Below are positions 44,870 through 54,532 of a DNA stretch of 64,000 nucleotides, in pieces (positions within the stretch are counted from its first letter, which is position 1; each line of letters starts with the position of its first letter). A program made the position numbers and the translations under genes. Source of the DNA: Stenotrophomonas lacuserhaii (GTDB taxonomy: Bacteria; Pseudomonadota; Gammaproteobacteria; Xanthomonadales; Xanthomonadaceae). The stretch spans positions 95,335 through 159,334 of the forward strand of contig NZ_JACSQS010000009.1 of the NCBI RefSeq assembly GCF_014836545.1, given 5' to 3'. Below the pieces are notes generated by a model. That model saw only the letters and a program-made list of their open reading frames with translations, ran no database searches and had not been told where the DNA came from.

Positions 44870-45571
44870 ATGAAAGAACGCATTCCCTTGCTGCTGCTTC
44901 CCGGCCTGCTCAACGACGCCGAGTTGTGGCGCGACCAACTGTCCGACCTGGCGGACATCGCCGATCCGACCGTCGGCGACCTTACCGCTGGCGACACGAT
45001 GCAGGCGGTGGCCGATGCCGTGCTGGCGCAGGCGCCGCCACGCTTCGCGCTGGCCGGGTTTTCACTGGGCGGCTTCGTGGCCCAGCAGATCCTGCGCAGC
45101 GCACCGCAGCGCGTGCTGCGGCTGGCCCTGATCGATACCTCCATCCACGCCGATTCGCCGCAGCGTGCCGCACAGCGCGCCACGCAGATCGCCAGCGTCC
45201 GGCTGCCCGGCCGGTTCCACGGCTTCGGCGACACGCTGATGCGCAGTTACATCGACGCCTCGCGGTTGGACGACCACGTGCTGGTACAGCGCGTACGCGA
45301 TATGACCGCACGGCTCGGTGCCGAGGTGTTCCTGCGGCAAAGTGGACTGGACCGCGAGGATGGCCATGCGCTGCTTGCCGCTTACCGCGACCCGATGCTG
45401 ATCGTCTGCGGTGAGAACGATCGCATCACGCCGCTGCCGATAAGCCAGGAGATGCAGGCGCTGGCGCCGCACGCCACGCTGGTGGTGGTGCCCGATTGCG
45501 GGCACCTGTCACCGATGGAAAAGCCTGCCGAGGTCAGTGCCGCGATGCGCCGGTGGTTGCTGAGGGATTGA
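44870..45571 (+). CDS. Alpha/beta hydrolase
   Basis: 233 aa cytoplasmic alpha/beta hydrolase. LLLLPGLLNDAELWRDQL is the oxyanion-hole strand. The nucleophile elbow is GFSLGG (Ser65), the acid is the Asp of VCGENDRITP, and the His is in PDCGHLSPMEKP, so the triad is complete. Substrate is not predictable from sequence; related proteins are esterases or small-molecule hydrolases. The ATG at 44870 follows a TACAAT hexamer, suggesting a leaderless message. It stands alone between REP elements. Confidence 0.85.
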   Translation: MKERIPLLLLPGLLNDAELWRDQLSDLADIADPTVGDLTAGDTMQAVADAVLAQAPPRFALAGFSLGGFVAQQILRSAPQRVLRLALIDTSIHADSPQRAAQRATQIASVRLPGRFHGFGDTLMRSYIDASRLDDHVLVQRVRDMTARLGAEVFLRQSGLDREDGHALLAAYRDPMLIVCGENDRITPLPISQEMQALAPHATLVVVPDCGHLSPMEKPAEVSAAMRRWLLRD

Positions 45572-45588
45572 TCCTGCAGCGGCAACCC

Positions 45589-45610
45589 GCCGAGCCTGGC
45601 TCGGCGCTAC
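45589..45610. repeat. REP palindrome (GTAG type, reverse strand)
   Basis: GCCGAGCC-T-GGCTCGGC followed by GCTAC, i.e. a GTAG-headed SMAG element on the minus strand, at the convergent ends of the hydrolase and dkgB genes. Near-identical to the third element at 44824. Confidence 0.8.
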
Positions 45611-45619
45611 CCGGGTCCG

Positions 45620-46423
45620 TCAATCCCAGGCGGGGGCGATGCCGTCCGGGTTGGCCAGCCGATGGCCGCGATCGAGCGTGGCGATCTGGGCGAGGTCTTC
45701 GTCGGTCAGATGCAGGCGGGCCGCTTCCAGGTTGCTGGCCAGGTTCTCGCGCCGGGTGGAAGAGGGAATGACCGCCAAGCCCTGCTGCAGTGCCCACGCC
45801 AGCGCGACCTGCGCCGGGGTAGCCTGGTGGCGGCCGGCGATCGCCTGGATCACCGGATCCTTGATCACCTCGCCGTAGGCCAGGCTCATGTACGCGGTGA
45901 CGTGGATGCCCTGTTCCTGCAGGAACGGCACCAGCAGGCGGTTCTGCAGGTACGGATGGATCTCCACTTGGTTGGTGGCTATCTCAGCGGCGCCCAGGAT
46001 GCCGATCGCACGACGGGTCTGGGCGATGGTGAAGTTGGAGATGCCGATTTCACGGGTCAGGCCCTGCGCCTTGGCCTCGGCCAAGGCCGGCAGGTACTCC
46101 TCCATCGGCACGGCATCATCGGGCGACGGCCAGTGGATCAGGGTCAGCTCGACGCGGTCGGTGCGCAGTTTTTTCAGGCTTCCCTGCAGGCTGGCCAGCA
46201 GCGCATCGCGCTTGAATTCGCTGATCCAGATCTTGGTGGTGAGATGGATGTCATCGCGTGGTACGCCGGATTCGGCGATCGCCCGGCCGACCTCGGCTTC
46301 GTTGCCGTAGATCTGCGCGGTATCGATGGCGCGGTAGCCGACGTCGAGCGCGTTGCGTACCGAATCGATCACCGCTTGGTCTTTCAGGCGGAACGTACCA
46401 AGGCCAAAAGCAGGAACGGTCAT
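45620..46423 (-). CDS. dkgB: Aldo/keto reductase, 2,5-diketo-D-gluconate reductase B type
   Basis: 267 aa, the same length as E. coli DkgB and alike throughout: [97 protein letters not shown]. The AKR tetrad is present: Asp and Tyr in DTAQIYGN, Lys in TKIW, His in IHWPS. NADPH-dependent reduction of keto sugars or aldehydes such as methylglyoxal is expected. The ATG at 46421-46423 is the family start. It lies downstream of the MFS gene on the same strand, with a LysR regulator divergent beyond, similar to the yafB-yafC pairing in E. coli. Confidence 0.92.
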   Translation of the reverse strand: MTVPAFGLGTFRLKDQAVIDSVRNALDVGYRAIDTAQIYGNEAEVGRAIAESGVPRDDIHLTTKIWISEFKRDALLASLQGSLKKLRTDRVELTLIHWPSPDDAVPMEEYLPALAEAKAQGLTREIGISNFTIAQTRRAIGILGAAEIATNQVEIHPYLQNRLLVPFLQEQGIHVTAYMSLAYGEVIKDPVIQAIAGRHQATPAQVALAWALQQGLAVIPSSTRRENLASNLEAARLHLTDEDLAQIATLDRGHRLANPDGIAPAWD

Positions 46424-46517
46424 GGGGATACTCCAGTGGGGGATGGACAGAGGGTAGGGCAGGGAAGGTATGCGTGCGGGCAACGCGGTGTGGCGACCCC
46501 GTGCGCCAGCGGAGGCA

Positions 46518-47732
46518 TCAATGCGCCGCCACGTGGATGCCTTCGGCGCGGTCGTCGATGCCATCGCGGCGGTCCAGCCGGCCACTCAGCGCGGTAAGGG
46601 CGAAGGCACCCAGGACCACCAGCGCGCCGAGCCATGGGGTGTGCATCAGGCCGATATGCTCCACCACCAGCCCACCCAGCGAGGCGCCGAGGGCGATGCC
46701 GATGTTGAACGCAGCAATGTTCAGTCCCGATGCCACCTCCGTTGCCTGCGGCGCATGGCGCTGTGCCTGCTTGACCACATAGACCTGCAGGCCGGGTACG
46801 TTGCCGAAGGCCACCGCGCCCAGCGCCAGCACCGTCAACAGCACCAGCCAGGTGTTGTGGGCGGTGAAGGTCAGCACCAGCAGCACCAGCGCCAGCAGCG
46901 CGAAGATCCGCTTCAGTGCGGGGATCGGCCCGAGCCGGTCGGCCAGGCGGCCGCCCCACACGTTGCCGAACGCCACCGAGATGCCATATACCAGCAGCAC
47001 GCCGCTGACCGCATTGGTGGAAAAACCGGTGACCTCCTGCAGGATCGGCGCCAGGTAGGTGAAGGACAGGAAGGTGCCGCCGTAGCCCAGCGCGGTCATC
47101 GCATACACCATCAACAGCCGCGGCTGCGCCAGCACGCCGAGCTGCTGGCGGAAGGTCGCCGGCGTGCTCTGCGCCAGGTTGCGCGGCACGAACGCCAGGC
47201 TGCCCAGCAGCGCCACCACGCCCAGCCCGGAGACCGCCAGGAAGGTCGCGCGCCAGCCCAGGTGCTGGCCGATGAAGGTGCCCAACGGCACGCCGGTCAC
47301 CAACGCGACGGTCAGGCCGGTGAACATGATGGCGATCGCGCTGGCGGCCTTTTCCTTCGGCACCACCGAGGTGGCGATGATCGAACCAATGGAGAAGAAC
47401 ACGCCATGGGCCAGGCCGGTCAGGATCCGGGCGACGATCAGCGCGTTGTAGCCGGGGGCCAGGAAGGCGACCAGGTTGCCGAGGGTGAACACCAGCATCA
47501 GCGCCACCAGCAGGGTCTTGCGCGGCACGCGCCCGGTCAGCGCGGTCAGCACCGGGGCGCCGATCGCCACGCCAAGCGCGTACAGGGACACCAGCAGGCC
47601 AGCCGAGGGCAGGCTGACCTGCAGGTCAGCGGCGATGGTCGGAAGCAGCCCGACGATGACGAACTCGGTGGTGCCGATGGCGAAGGCACCGAGGGTCAAC
47701 GCCAACAGGGCGAGGGGAATGCCACGGGTCAT
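46518..47732 (-). CDS. MFS transporter, DHA1 family
   Basis: 404 aa with about 12 hydrophobic helices. MFS landmarks are [18 protein letters not shown] in helix 1, the loop 2-3 motif ([14 protein letters not shown]), [13 protein letters not shown] in helix 4, and [18 protein letters not shown], the antiporter motif C region in helix 5. This places it among AraJ/NepI/YdhP-like drug or sugar exporters; substrate unknown. The ATG at 47732 is the family start. It is divergent from a LysR-type gene, which is the likely regulator, and dkgB follows 94 bp downstream. Confidence 0.9.
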   Translation of the reverse strand: MTRGIPLALLALTLGAFAIGTTEFVIVGLLPTIAADLQVSLPSAGLLVSLYALGVAIGAPVLTALTGRVPRKTLLVALMLVFTLGNLVAFLAPGYNALIVARILTGLAHGVFFSIGSIIATSVVPKEKAASAIAIMFTGLTVALVTGVPLGTFIGQHLGWRATFLAVSGLGVVALLGSLAFVPRNLAQSTPATFRQQLGVLAQPRLLMVYAMTALGYGGTFLSFTYLAPILQEVTGFSTNAVSGVLLVYGISVAFGNVWGGRLADRLGPIPALKRIFALLALVLLVLTFTAHNTWLVLLTVLALGAVAFGNVPGLQVYVVKQAQRHAPQATEVASGLNIAAFNIGIALGASLGGLVVEHIGLMHTPWLGALVVLGAFALTALSGRLDRRDGIDDRAEGIHVAAH

Positions 47733-47806
47733 GACAGGGTCCGGCAGGAAAGGAAGGAGCGCAGTCTGCGCCGCTGACCTTTGCTGAAAAACACGTCTTC
47801 ACGCCA

Positions 47807-47822
47807 ATCACTCTTGCGTGAT
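47807..47822. promoter_or_regulatory. Candidate LysR operator
   Basis: Dyad ATCAC-N6-GTGAT in the divergent gap between the MFS and LysR genes, 17 bp before the regulator ATG. LysR-type proteins usually bind interrupted dyads near their own promoters. A -10-like TCAATAAT follows at 47824-47831. Confidence 0.45.
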
Positions 47823-47838
47823 GGTCAATAATGCGGCC

Positions 47839-48741
47839 ATGAAGATCACCTTGGACGAAATGCAGGCGCTGCTGGCCGTCATCGACAGCGGCACCATCAG
47901 CGCGGCGGCCGAACAGCTGGGCCAGACCCCCTCAGGGGTCAGCCGGGCCCTGGGCCGGCTCGAAGAAAAGCTGGGCACCACGCTGCTGACCCGCACCACC
48001 CGCCGATTGCACCTGACCGCCGAAGGCGAGGCGTTCGTCCGCCAGGCACGCCAGATCGTGGAGGCGGTGGAGACGGCGGAAGAGCAGATGGCGCTGCGTC
48101 GTCAACGCCCGGCCGGTCGCCTGCGCGTGGATGCGGCGATGCCGTTCGTGCTGCATGTGATCGCCCCGCTGGTGGCCCGCTATCGCCAGCAGTTCCCGGA
48201 GGTGGCGCTGGAAGTGAACAGCTCCGAGCGCTACATCGACCTGCTGGAGCGGCGCACCGACCTGGCCATCCGCATCGGTCCGCTGGCCGATTCCACCCTG
48301 CATGCGCGCCTGCTCGGCCGCTGCCGCCTGCAGCTGGTGGCCAGCCCTGCCTACCTGCGCCAGCACGGCACGCCGGACAGCGTGGCCGCCTTGTCCGCGC
48401 ATACGCTGCTGGGCTTCAACGAACCCGAATCGCTGAACCGCTGGCCGCTGCCCGGCGACGACGAGGGCCAGCTGCGGGTACGCCCGGACATCGCCGCCTC
48501 CAGTGGTGAGACCCTGCGCCGGCTGGCGGTGGAAGGGGCGGGAATCACCTGCCTGTCTGATTTCCTGACCCACGCCGACCGCGCGAGCGGTGCGCTGGTG
48601 CCGCTGCTGGTCGTGCAGACGCTGGATGTCTACCAGCCGATCCACGCGGTGTACTACCGCAACACGGCCGTGTCGGCGCGCGTGCGCTCGTTCGTGGATG
48701 TGCTGGCAGAAGGCATGCAGCGCGAGCCGTTCGTGGTGTAG
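47839..48741 (+). CDS. LysR-type transcriptional regulator
   Basis: 300 aa. The winged helix-turn-helix (residues 1-60) reads LDEMQALLAVIDSGTISAAAEQLGQTPSGVSRALGRLEEKLGTTLLTRTTRRL, and a periplasmic-binding-protein-like effector domain follows (about 88-295). I chose the ATG at 47839, which gives the family N terminus MKITLDEMQALL; a start at 47818 would overlap the operator-like dyad. Divergent from the MFS-dkgB pair, it probably controls that pair and itself. Confidence 0.92.
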   Translation: MKITLDEMQALLAVIDSGTISAAAEQLGQTPSGVSRALGRLEEKLGTTLLTRTTRRLHLTAEGEAFVRQARQIVEAVETAEEQMALRRQRPAGRLRVDAAMPFVLHVIAPLVARYRQQFPEVALEVNSSERYIDLLERRTDLAIRIGPLADSTLHARLLGRCRLQLVASPAYLRQHGTPDSVAALSAHTLLGFNEPESLNRWPLPGDDEGQLRVRPDIAASSGETLRRLAVEGAGITCLSDFLTHADRASGALVPLLVVQTLDVYQPIHAVYYRNTAVSARVRSFVDVLAEGMQREPFVV

Positions 48742-48749
48742 GCCGGATC

Positions 48750-48800
48750 GTGACGACCAACGGTCGTCACCCACCAACAGCAGTGGTCCTCACCCACCAC
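48750..48800. repeat. REP element plus degenerate copy
   Basis: GTGACGACC-AAC-GGTCGTCAC (48750-48770) followed by CCACC and a decayed second copy (48781-48800), between the convergent LysR and chemoreceptor genes. Confidence 0.75.
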
Positions 48801-48811
48801 GGGCCAGGCCT

Positions 48812-50908
48812 TCAGGCCAGGGTGAACACGCCCACCGATTCGACCAGGCGCGCGGCCTGCTGTTCCATGCTGCGCGCGGCAGCAGAGGCTTCTTCCACCA
48901 GCGCGGCATTCTGCTGGGTCGCGCCGTCCATCTGCACCACGGTCTGGTTGACCTGTTCGATCCCTGCGCTCTGTTCCTGCGAAGCGGCGGAGATCTCGGC
49001 CATGATGTCGGTCACGCGCTGCACCGAGGCGACGATCTCGCCCATCGTGCTGCCCGCCTGGCGTACCAGCGCGGAGCCATCGGCCACCTTCTCCACCGAT
49101 TCATCGATCAGCCCCTTTATCTCCTTTGCCGCCGCCGCCGAACGCTGTGCGAGCGTGCGCACTTCACTGGCCACCACGGCGAAGCCGCGGCCCTGGTCGC
49201 CTGCGCGCGCGGCTTCCACGGCCGCGTTCAAGGCCAGGATGTTGGTCTGGAAGGCGATGCCGTCGATCACCGAAATGATCTCGGCGATGCGCCGCGAAGA
49301 CGTTTCGATACCGCCCATCGTCGCCACCACCTGGCCCACCACCTCCCCGCCCTGCGATGCCACGCTCGCCGCGCTGTGGGCCAGGTCGTTGGCGGTGCGT
49401 GCATGTTCTGCGTTCTGGCGCACGGTGGAGGTGAGCTCCTCCATCGAAGCGGCGGTTTCTTCCAGGTTGGCGGCCTGCTGTTCGGTGCGCTGGGACAGGT
49501 CGCTGTTGCCACTGGCGATCTCCATCGCCGCTTCGCGGACACCGCCGGCCACCTGCTGGATGTCGGCGACGATCGTCGCCAGTTGCGCCGCCGTGGTATT
49601 GGCATCGCCGGCGATACGCGCGAACACACCATGGAATTCACCTTCCATGCGCGCACGCAGGTCACCGTCGGCGATCGCGCGCAGCATGCTCGATACCTGG
49701 GCGAGGTTGCCGTCGGTGGCCTGCATCAGCTGGTTGAGGCCGGCCACCATGTCGGCGAAATCGTGCTCGAAGCGGGACACGTTGCCGCGTTGGCTGAAGT
49801 CGCCGGCGGCAGCGGCGCCTGCCAGCTGCTTGATCTCGGCATTGATCGCGCCGAGGTTCGCCTTGGCGGCATCCAGTGCATCGGTGATGACGCGCTTCTC
49901 GCCCGGCAGGCGGTCCATGTCTTCGGAAAGATCACCGACTGCGTAACGGCCCATGACGGCGATGGCACGCATCTTCACCTGGATGTGCGCTGCGACCAAG
50001 GCATTGCAGTCGGCCACCATGCGGCCGTAGGCGCCGGGGAATGCAGCGGCGTCCATGCGATGACTGATCCGACCCGCTTCGTGGGTGCGGGCCATCTCTG
50101 CCTGCGCTGCCAGCACACCGCGCAGCGTGCCCTGCACGTCCTGCATGGTCGTGGCCAGTCGGCCGATCTCATCGCGCCCCTGCACCTGCACGCGGTAGTC
50201 CAGGTCGCCGGCGGCCACGGCGCGCGCAGCGGCTTCCACCGCCACCACCGGCCGCACGACAGCGCGGCGCAGCCACCATGACAGCGCAAGCAACAGCAGC
50301 ACGGCGGTGATGACCGTCACCACGGCACTGGTCACCAGCAGTTCGCGTGCGTGGCTCGCGCGGCGCGCGATGGCCGCATCCGCGACCTTCGCGGTATGCG
50401 CGGCCAGGCCGTCCAGCGCCTGTGCCAGCGGGCGGTCGCGGCCGCGCACCGGCGCATCACCGGCGGCCGGGTCGTAACCCGATGCGATGTAAGCCTGCAG
50501 CGCAGCCTGGTAGTCACGCTGCAGCGTGGCCTGGTCGGTCATGAACGCCGCGACCAGCTCACGCGTCCGGCCATCCTCGGCACGGCCGACCCTGGCAGCC
50601 AGTTCCGCTACCTTGCGTCCCTCTTCGGTCAAGGCGGCTGCGTGCTTTTCGCGCAGCGCATCATCGGCACCCCGCAGCAGCACGTTCTTCCACTCCTGCA
50701 CCTGCAGGCGGAACTCCCGTTGCAGCTGTTCGGCATCGCGGCTGACCGCATAGGACGCCGGCATCGCCGCCCCCAGGTCGAACCAGGCCGACGCCAGGCC
50801 GGCCAGGGCGCTGGCCACCAGCAACAGCACGCCGAGCGAGGTGGCGCCGATGAGTTTGAACTGGATGCCACGAGCAGGTGGGGGAGAAGCGGGCGAGGCG
50901 TTCCGCAT
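48812..50908 (-). CDS. Methyl-accepting chemotaxis protein
   Basis: 698 aa. There is a TM helix (about 17-42), a small periplasmic four-helix-bundle sensor with [16 protein letters not shown], a second TM (about 190-212) and a HAMP domain, then a second HAMP-like region. The long signalling coiled coil has the invariant tip [20 protein letters not shown] and [28 protein letters not shown] is the distal helix. No CheR-binding NWETF-type tail is seen. I chose the ATG at 50908 because it fits transcription from the sigma-28-like promoter at 50940-50966; a longer TTG-started frame (50959) would begin inside that promoter. Confidence 0.92.
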   Translation of the reverse strand: MRNASPASPPPARGIQFKLIGATSLGVLLLVASALAGLASAWFDLGAAMPASYAVSRDAEQLQREFRLQVQEWKNVLLRGADDALREKHAAALTEEGRKVAELAARVGRAEDGRTRELVAAFMTDQATLQRDYQAALQAYIASGYDPAAGDAPVRGRDRPLAQALDGLAAHTAKVADAAIARRASHARELLVTSAVVTVITAVLLLLALSWWLRRAVVRPVVAVEAAARAVAAGDLDYRVQVQGRDEIGRLATTMQDVQGTLRGVLAAQAEMARTHEAGRISHRMDAAAFPGAYGRMVADCNALVAAHIQVKMRAIAVMGRYAVGDLSEDMDRLPGEKRVITDALDAAKANLGAINAEIKQLAGAAAAGDFSQRGNVSRFEHDFADMVAGLNQLMQATDGNLAQVSSMLRAIADGDLRARMEGEFHGVFARIAGDANTTAAQLATIVADIQQVAGGVREAAMEIASGNSDLSQRTEQQAANLEETAASMEELTSTVRQNAEHARTANDLAHSAASVASQGGEVVGQVVATMGGIETSSRRIAEIISVIDGIAFQTNILALNAAVEAARAGDQGRGFAVVASEVRTLAQRSAAAAKEIKGLIDESVEKVADGSALVRQAGSTMGEIVASVQRVTDIMAEISAASQEQSAGIEQVNQTVVQMDGATQQNAALVEEASAAARSMEQQAARLVESVGVFTLA

Positions 50909-50939
50909 GAGCGCATGGGTCCGGGAAGGGGAGACCTCC

Positions 50940-50966
50940 TTATCGGGTGCGTCCCTCAATGCTTAA
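50940..50966 (-). promoter_or_regulatory. Sigma-28 (FliA) type promoter of the chemoreceptor gene
   Basis: Read on the minus strand: TTAAGCAT, 11 nt, CCCGATAA. The enterobacterial FliA consensus is TAAAGTTT-N11-GCCGATAA; the -10 differs at one position and the spacing is exact. The predicted start lies about 25-30 nt before the ATG at 50908. Confidence 0.7.
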
Positions 50967-51115
50967 GTGCGAAGTGCGTCACGGTTATCGTTCCATTCAA
51001 CGACGTGAAAGATATGTGATCTTCATCGTGGCTCATCAATGGAACAGTGCCGAGCATGACGCACCGGCCGATGCGGTTGCAACGGCGGAACGGCCGGGGG
51101 CAGGTCTGCGCGCGG

Positions 51116-52066
51116 CTAGGCGCTGGCTTCGTCCAGCTCGGCAATGTCCTGCGCCGACAGCGCCAACGTCGCCGCTGCCAGGATCTCGCGCAGCTGCTCG
51201 ACGCTTGTGGCGCTGACGATCGGCGCGGTGATCGAAGCACGCGCGATCAGCCAGGCCAGCGCAACCTGGGAGGCGGTCGCGGCATGCTTGCCGGCGATGT
51301 CATCCAGCGCCCCCAGGATGCGGTTGCCGCGCGGGTTGAGGTACTTCGCCACCACGGCCTGGCCGCGTGCGGGGCTCCGGGCCGCGTCTTGACTGCGGCG
51401 GTATTTACCGCTCAGGAAACCACTGGCCAGCGAGTAATAACTGATCACCCCGAGCTGCTCGCGCTGCACCAGGGCTTCCAGGCCGGCCTCATAACCGGAA
51501 CGGTCGTAGAGGTTGTATTCCGGCTGCAGCGTTTCATACCGCGGCAGCCGGTAGTCGGCCGATATTTTCAGCGCGTCAGCCAGCCGCTCGGCACTGTAAT
51601 TGGAGGCCCCGATGGCGCGGACCTTGCCCTGTTCGATCAGCCGCGCGAAGGCCCCAAGCGTCGTCTCCAGCGGCGTGGATTCGTCATCCTCATGCGCCTG
51701 GTAGAGATCGATGACATCGGTCTGCAGGCGACGCAGCGAGCCTTCCACCGCCGCGGTGATGTTGTCTGCCGACAGGCCGGGCTGTTCGGACCACTTCGCC
51801 ACCTTGGTGGCCAGAACCACCTTGTCGCGCTTGCCGCTGCGTGCGAACCACCTGCCGATCAGGGACTCCGATTCACCGCCCTGGTTGCCCGGCACCCACG
51901 CCGAATAGGCGTCGGCGGTATCGACCAGGTTGAAGCCGGCATCGACAAAGGCGTCGAGCAGGGCGAAGGTCGTTTTCTCGTCCGCACTCCAGCCGAACAC
52001 GTTGCCACCGAAGGCGATGGGATGCACCTGCAGGCCCGAACGGCCGAGTTCGCGGGTTGCCGTCAT
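51116..52066 (-). CDS. Aldo/keto reductase (YajO/GSP69-like)
   Basis: 316 aa TIM-barrel oxidoreductase: LGRSGLQVHPIAFGGNVFGW, FNLVDTADAYSAWVPGNQGG (catalytic Asp and Tyr), LATKVAKWSE (Lys) and DLYQAHEDDESTPLE (His). NADPH is bound at the C-terminal strands (ASITAPIVSATSVEQL). It is an unspecific aldehyde/ketone reductase by family. GGAGA precedes the ATG at 52066. It is a single gene, divergent from the exported methyltransferase-like gene, and not close in sequence to the dkgB gene at 45620. Confidence 0.9.
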   Translation of the reverse strand: MTATRELGRSGLQVHPIAFGGNVFGWSADEKTTFALLDAFVDAGFNLVDTADAYSAWVPGNQGGESESLIGRWFARSGKRDKVVLATKVAKWSEQPGLSADNITAAVEGSLRRLQTDVIDLYQAHEDDESTPLETTLGAFARLIEQGKVRAIGASNYSAERLADALKISADYRLPRYETLQPEYNLYDRSGYEAGLEALVQREQLGVISYYSLASGFLSGKYRRSQDAARSPARGQAVVAKYLNPRGNRILGALDDIAGKHAATASQVALAWLIARASITAPIVSATSVEQLREILAAATLALSAQDIAELDEASA

Positions 52067-52235
52067 GCGGAGTCTCCTTGTATAGCCATGCCAGCAGCAT
52101 AAGGGGAGGGAGATGACGCTGCTGCGGCACCGGCCGCAAAACTGTGTTCCGGTGCGCCGCGCGGCGCTAACGCTTTGTGAACACCGAAGCGGTGCGGACT
52201 GCTAGTCTGCGCCCATCATCCAAGCGAGCCCCGCC

Positions 52236-53102
52236 ATGAAGAACCTGATCACCGTGTCTGCCTGTTGCCTCGCCGTGGCAGCGGCGCTGTCGGCATCACC
52301 GCTGTATGCCCGCTCGCCGGTGGCCGCCAGCGCGGCGTCGCAGGTACAGGTCAGCCCGGCGATCGAGGCGGCGGTCAAGTCCACCATGCGCGATCCGGCC
52401 AATGTCACCCGCGATGGTTTCCGCCATCCGGCGCAGACGCTGTCGTTCTTCAAGCTGACCCCGGCCAGTACGGTCATCGAGATCACCCCCGGCAACGGCT
52501 GGTACTCGGAAATCCTGGCACCGCTGGTGCGCCAGCAGGGCCAGTACATTGCCGCGGTGGTGGATCCGGCATCGGTGCCGGAAGGACGTGGCCGCGATTA
52601 CCAGCAGCGCAGCCGCGATGGCCTGCAGAAGAAGTTCACCGCCTCGCCTGCACAGTTCGACAAGGCCACCGAAGTGGCCTATGACCCGGCCGCGCCGGTG
52701 TTCGGCAAGCCCGCTTCGGCTGACGTAGTGCTGACCTTCCGCAATGTGCACAACTGGCGCAAGTCCGGCCAGGCGCCGGGCATGTTCAAGGGTTTCTACG
52801 ACGTGCTGAAGCCGGGCGGCGTGCTGGGCGTGGTCGAACATCGCGCCAAGGCCGATGTCGGCGACGACGACGGGTCCGGCTATGTCGGCCAGCAGCAGGT
52901 GATCGCGATGGCCGAAGCGGCAGGTTTCACCCTCGATGGCAGCAGCGAGATCAACGCCAACCCGCGCGATACCAAGGATCATCCCAATGGCGTGTGGACG
53001 CTGCCGCCGTCCAACAACCACGACGCTGCCGATGCGGCCAAGTACAAGGCGATCGGTGAAAGTGACCGGATGACGCTGCGCTTCATCAAGGCGGCGCGCT
53101 GA
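52236..53102 (+). CDS. Exported class I SAM methyltransferase-like protein
   Basis: 288 aa with a clear Sec signal peptide (LITVSACCLAVAAALSASPLYA). The mature part has a methyltransferase fold: motif I VIEITPGNGWYSEILAPLV, then IAAVVDPASVPEGRGR, ADVVLTFRNVHNW (motif IV) and LKPGGVLGVVEHRAK (post-II). This matches the predicted secreted methyltransferase group (COG4798-like). SAM is not known to occur in the periplasm, so the protein may be non-enzymatic or may act on another ligand. Its last 17 bp overlap the convergent gene at 53086. Confidence 0.85.
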   Translation: MKNLITVSACCLAVAAALSASPLYARSPVAASAASQVQVSPAIEAAVKSTMRDPANVTRDGFRHPAQTLSFFKLTPASTVIEITPGNGWYSEILAPLVRQQGQYIAAVVDPASVPEGRGRDYQQRSRDGLQKKFTASPAQFDKATEVAYDPAAPVFGKPASADVVLTFRNVHNWRKSGQAPGMFKGFYDVLKPGGVLGVVEHRAKADVGDDDGSGYVGQQQVIAMAEAAGFTLDGSSEINANPRDTKDHPNGVWTLPPSNNHDAADAAKYKAIGESDRMTLRFIKAAR

Positions 53103-53700
53103 TCACTTTCGCACGCGGGTCTGCTGTGGTCAGCGGGGGCGCCCCGGCGTCTTCCGCTGGCTGGTTAGGGGCCTGGGACAGTGCGCTCCGCAGTAAGGCG
53201 ACCGGATGCGTGTCTGAGTTGCCCGGGTCCGGAAGAACGGTGTTGAACAACACGGTGACATAGCCGGTAGCAGCCAGCTTGGCGGGATCGCCCGTCATCG
53301 GCAGCTGGGCCATCAATTCGCGCGCTGCACTGGTGGGGGCAAGCCCTGCCAGGGCGGGACGGCCGAGCGCGACGGCATGCTTGATTACCCACTGGTCGAA
53401 GGCCAGCAGACGTGCCTGCGCAGAGGGCATTGCCGCATGCACGCAGGCGACCATGGGCTGCATTGCCGTTGCCCGCATCAGGTCGGTGAAGTGCGCATCC
53501 CTCGCCTCGGCGACAGCGCCCGCTGCGCCAGCGGACGTGGCACGGCCCGGGACCGGGTCAGGCACTGGCTGCAGATGCAGGGGGCGGTTCTCGATTCGCG
53601 CTGGTGGCGAGCCGGTCGATGCAGGGGTGGAAGCTGCCAGCGTCGCTGGTGGCGTCCGGGCGCGGGGTGCTGGAGGATTTCCGGCGGCGGGCAAGTGCAT
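53086..53700 (-). CDS. Hypothetical protein with a Pro/Ala-rich N terminus
   Basis: 204 aa from the ATG at 53700, preceded by AGGAG. Residues 1-65 are Pro/Ala/Thr/Ser/Arg-rich and look disordered; residues about 70-170 look helical (DLMRATAMQPMVACVHAAMPSAQARLLAFDQWVIKHAVALGRPALAGL). The tail is again low-complexity. There is no signal peptide, TM segment or known domain. The Pro/Ser-rich start without a hydrophobic signal resembles the start of the large protein at 2675, but I see no shared motif. It overlaps the convergent upstream gene by 17 bp. Confidence 0.6.
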   Translation of the reverse strand: MHLPAAGNPPAPRARTPPATLAASTPASTGSPPARIENRPLHLQPVPDPVPGRATSAGAAGAVAEARDAHFTDLMRATAMQPMVACVHAAMPSAQARLLAFDQWVIKHAVALGRPALAGLAPTSAARELMAQLPMTGDPAKLAATGYVTVLFNTVLPDPGNSDTHPVALLRSALSQAPNQPAEDAGAPPLTTADPRAKVISAPP

Positions 53701-53852
53701 GGGGTGCTCCTGGGTTGCGGGGATGCCATGACGAAGGCCACGGCATGCGTCAGACTTGACACACTCACATTCCCACCCAGCCTGCTCGGCTGACGCACGC
53801 CCCACCAGGGCCATCTGCGCCGCATCGCCGAACAAGGCAGAAAACTGCAACC

Positions 53853-54392
53853 ATGTCCTTGATCCTGTTCAACAAGCCGTTCCACGTGCTGTGCCAGTTC
53901 ACCGACCGCAGTGTGCCGCCGCGGCCGACGCTGGCGGGCTTCGGCCTCCCGCCGCAGGTCTATGCGGCGGGGCGGCTGGACCACGACAGCGAAGGGCTGC
54001 TGCTGCTCACCGACGACGGTGGCCTGGCCCACCGGCTGACCGACCCACGGCACAAGGCGGACAAAACCTACTGGGTACAGGTGGAGGGCGAACCGACGCC
54101 GGAAAGGCTGGCGCAGCTGCGCCGTGGCGTGCTGCTCAACGACGGGCCCACCCTGCCTGCCGGGGTCGAGCAGATCGATCCGCCTTCGCTGTGGGTGCGC
54201 GATCCGCCGGTGCGTTTCCGTAAGACGGTGCCCGATGCGTGGCTGGCCGTGACGTTGCGCGAAGGGCGAAACCGCCAGGTGAGGAGAATGACGGCAGCGG
54301 TAGGCCTGCCGACGCTGCGACTGGTACGCGCATCGATCGGCCCCTATCAGCTGGGCGGGCTCCAGCCGGGGCAGTGGCGGCAAGCGGAATAA
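53853..54392 (+). CDS. rluE: 23S rRNA pseudouridine synthase, RluE type
   Basis: 179 aa, short RsuA-family synthase without an S4 domain, as in RluE, which modifies U2457 of 23S rRNA in E. coli. Landmarks: [16 protein letters not shown], the catalytic-Asp loop [57 protein letters not shown] and [15 protein letters not shown]. The ATG at 53853 is the family start. A strong terminator hairpin follows at 54453. Confidence 0.92.
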   Translation: MSLILFNKPFHVLCQFTDRSVPPRPTLAGFGLPPQVYAAGRLDHDSEGLLLLTDDGGLAHRLTDPRHKADKTYWVQVEGEPTPERLAQLRRGVLLNDGPTLPAGVEQIDPPSLWVRDPPVRFRKTVPDAWLAVTLREGRNRQVRRMTAAVGLPTLRLVRASIGPYQLGGLQPGQWRQAE

Positions 54393-54452
54393 GGGCGGCT
54401 GCGGGGGTGTGGCCGGCGAGCACCTGCGCACTCTCTGCAGCGTGAAAACGAC

Positions 54453-54480
54453 GAAGGGCGTGGCATCCGCCACGCCCTTC
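54453..54480. terminator. Hairpin terminator between convergent genes
   Basis: Perfect 12-bp stem GAAGGGCGTGGC / GCCACGCCCTTC with loop ATCC. It lies between the ends of rluE (plus) and the small membrane gene (minus). On the minus strand it is followed by a short CGTTTTC run, so it may serve both directions. Confidence 0.65.
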
Positions 54481-54532
54481 ATGCCGCCTAAGCGGCCAGG
54501 ACAGCTGCGGGACATCAACCCGCGTTACGCAC

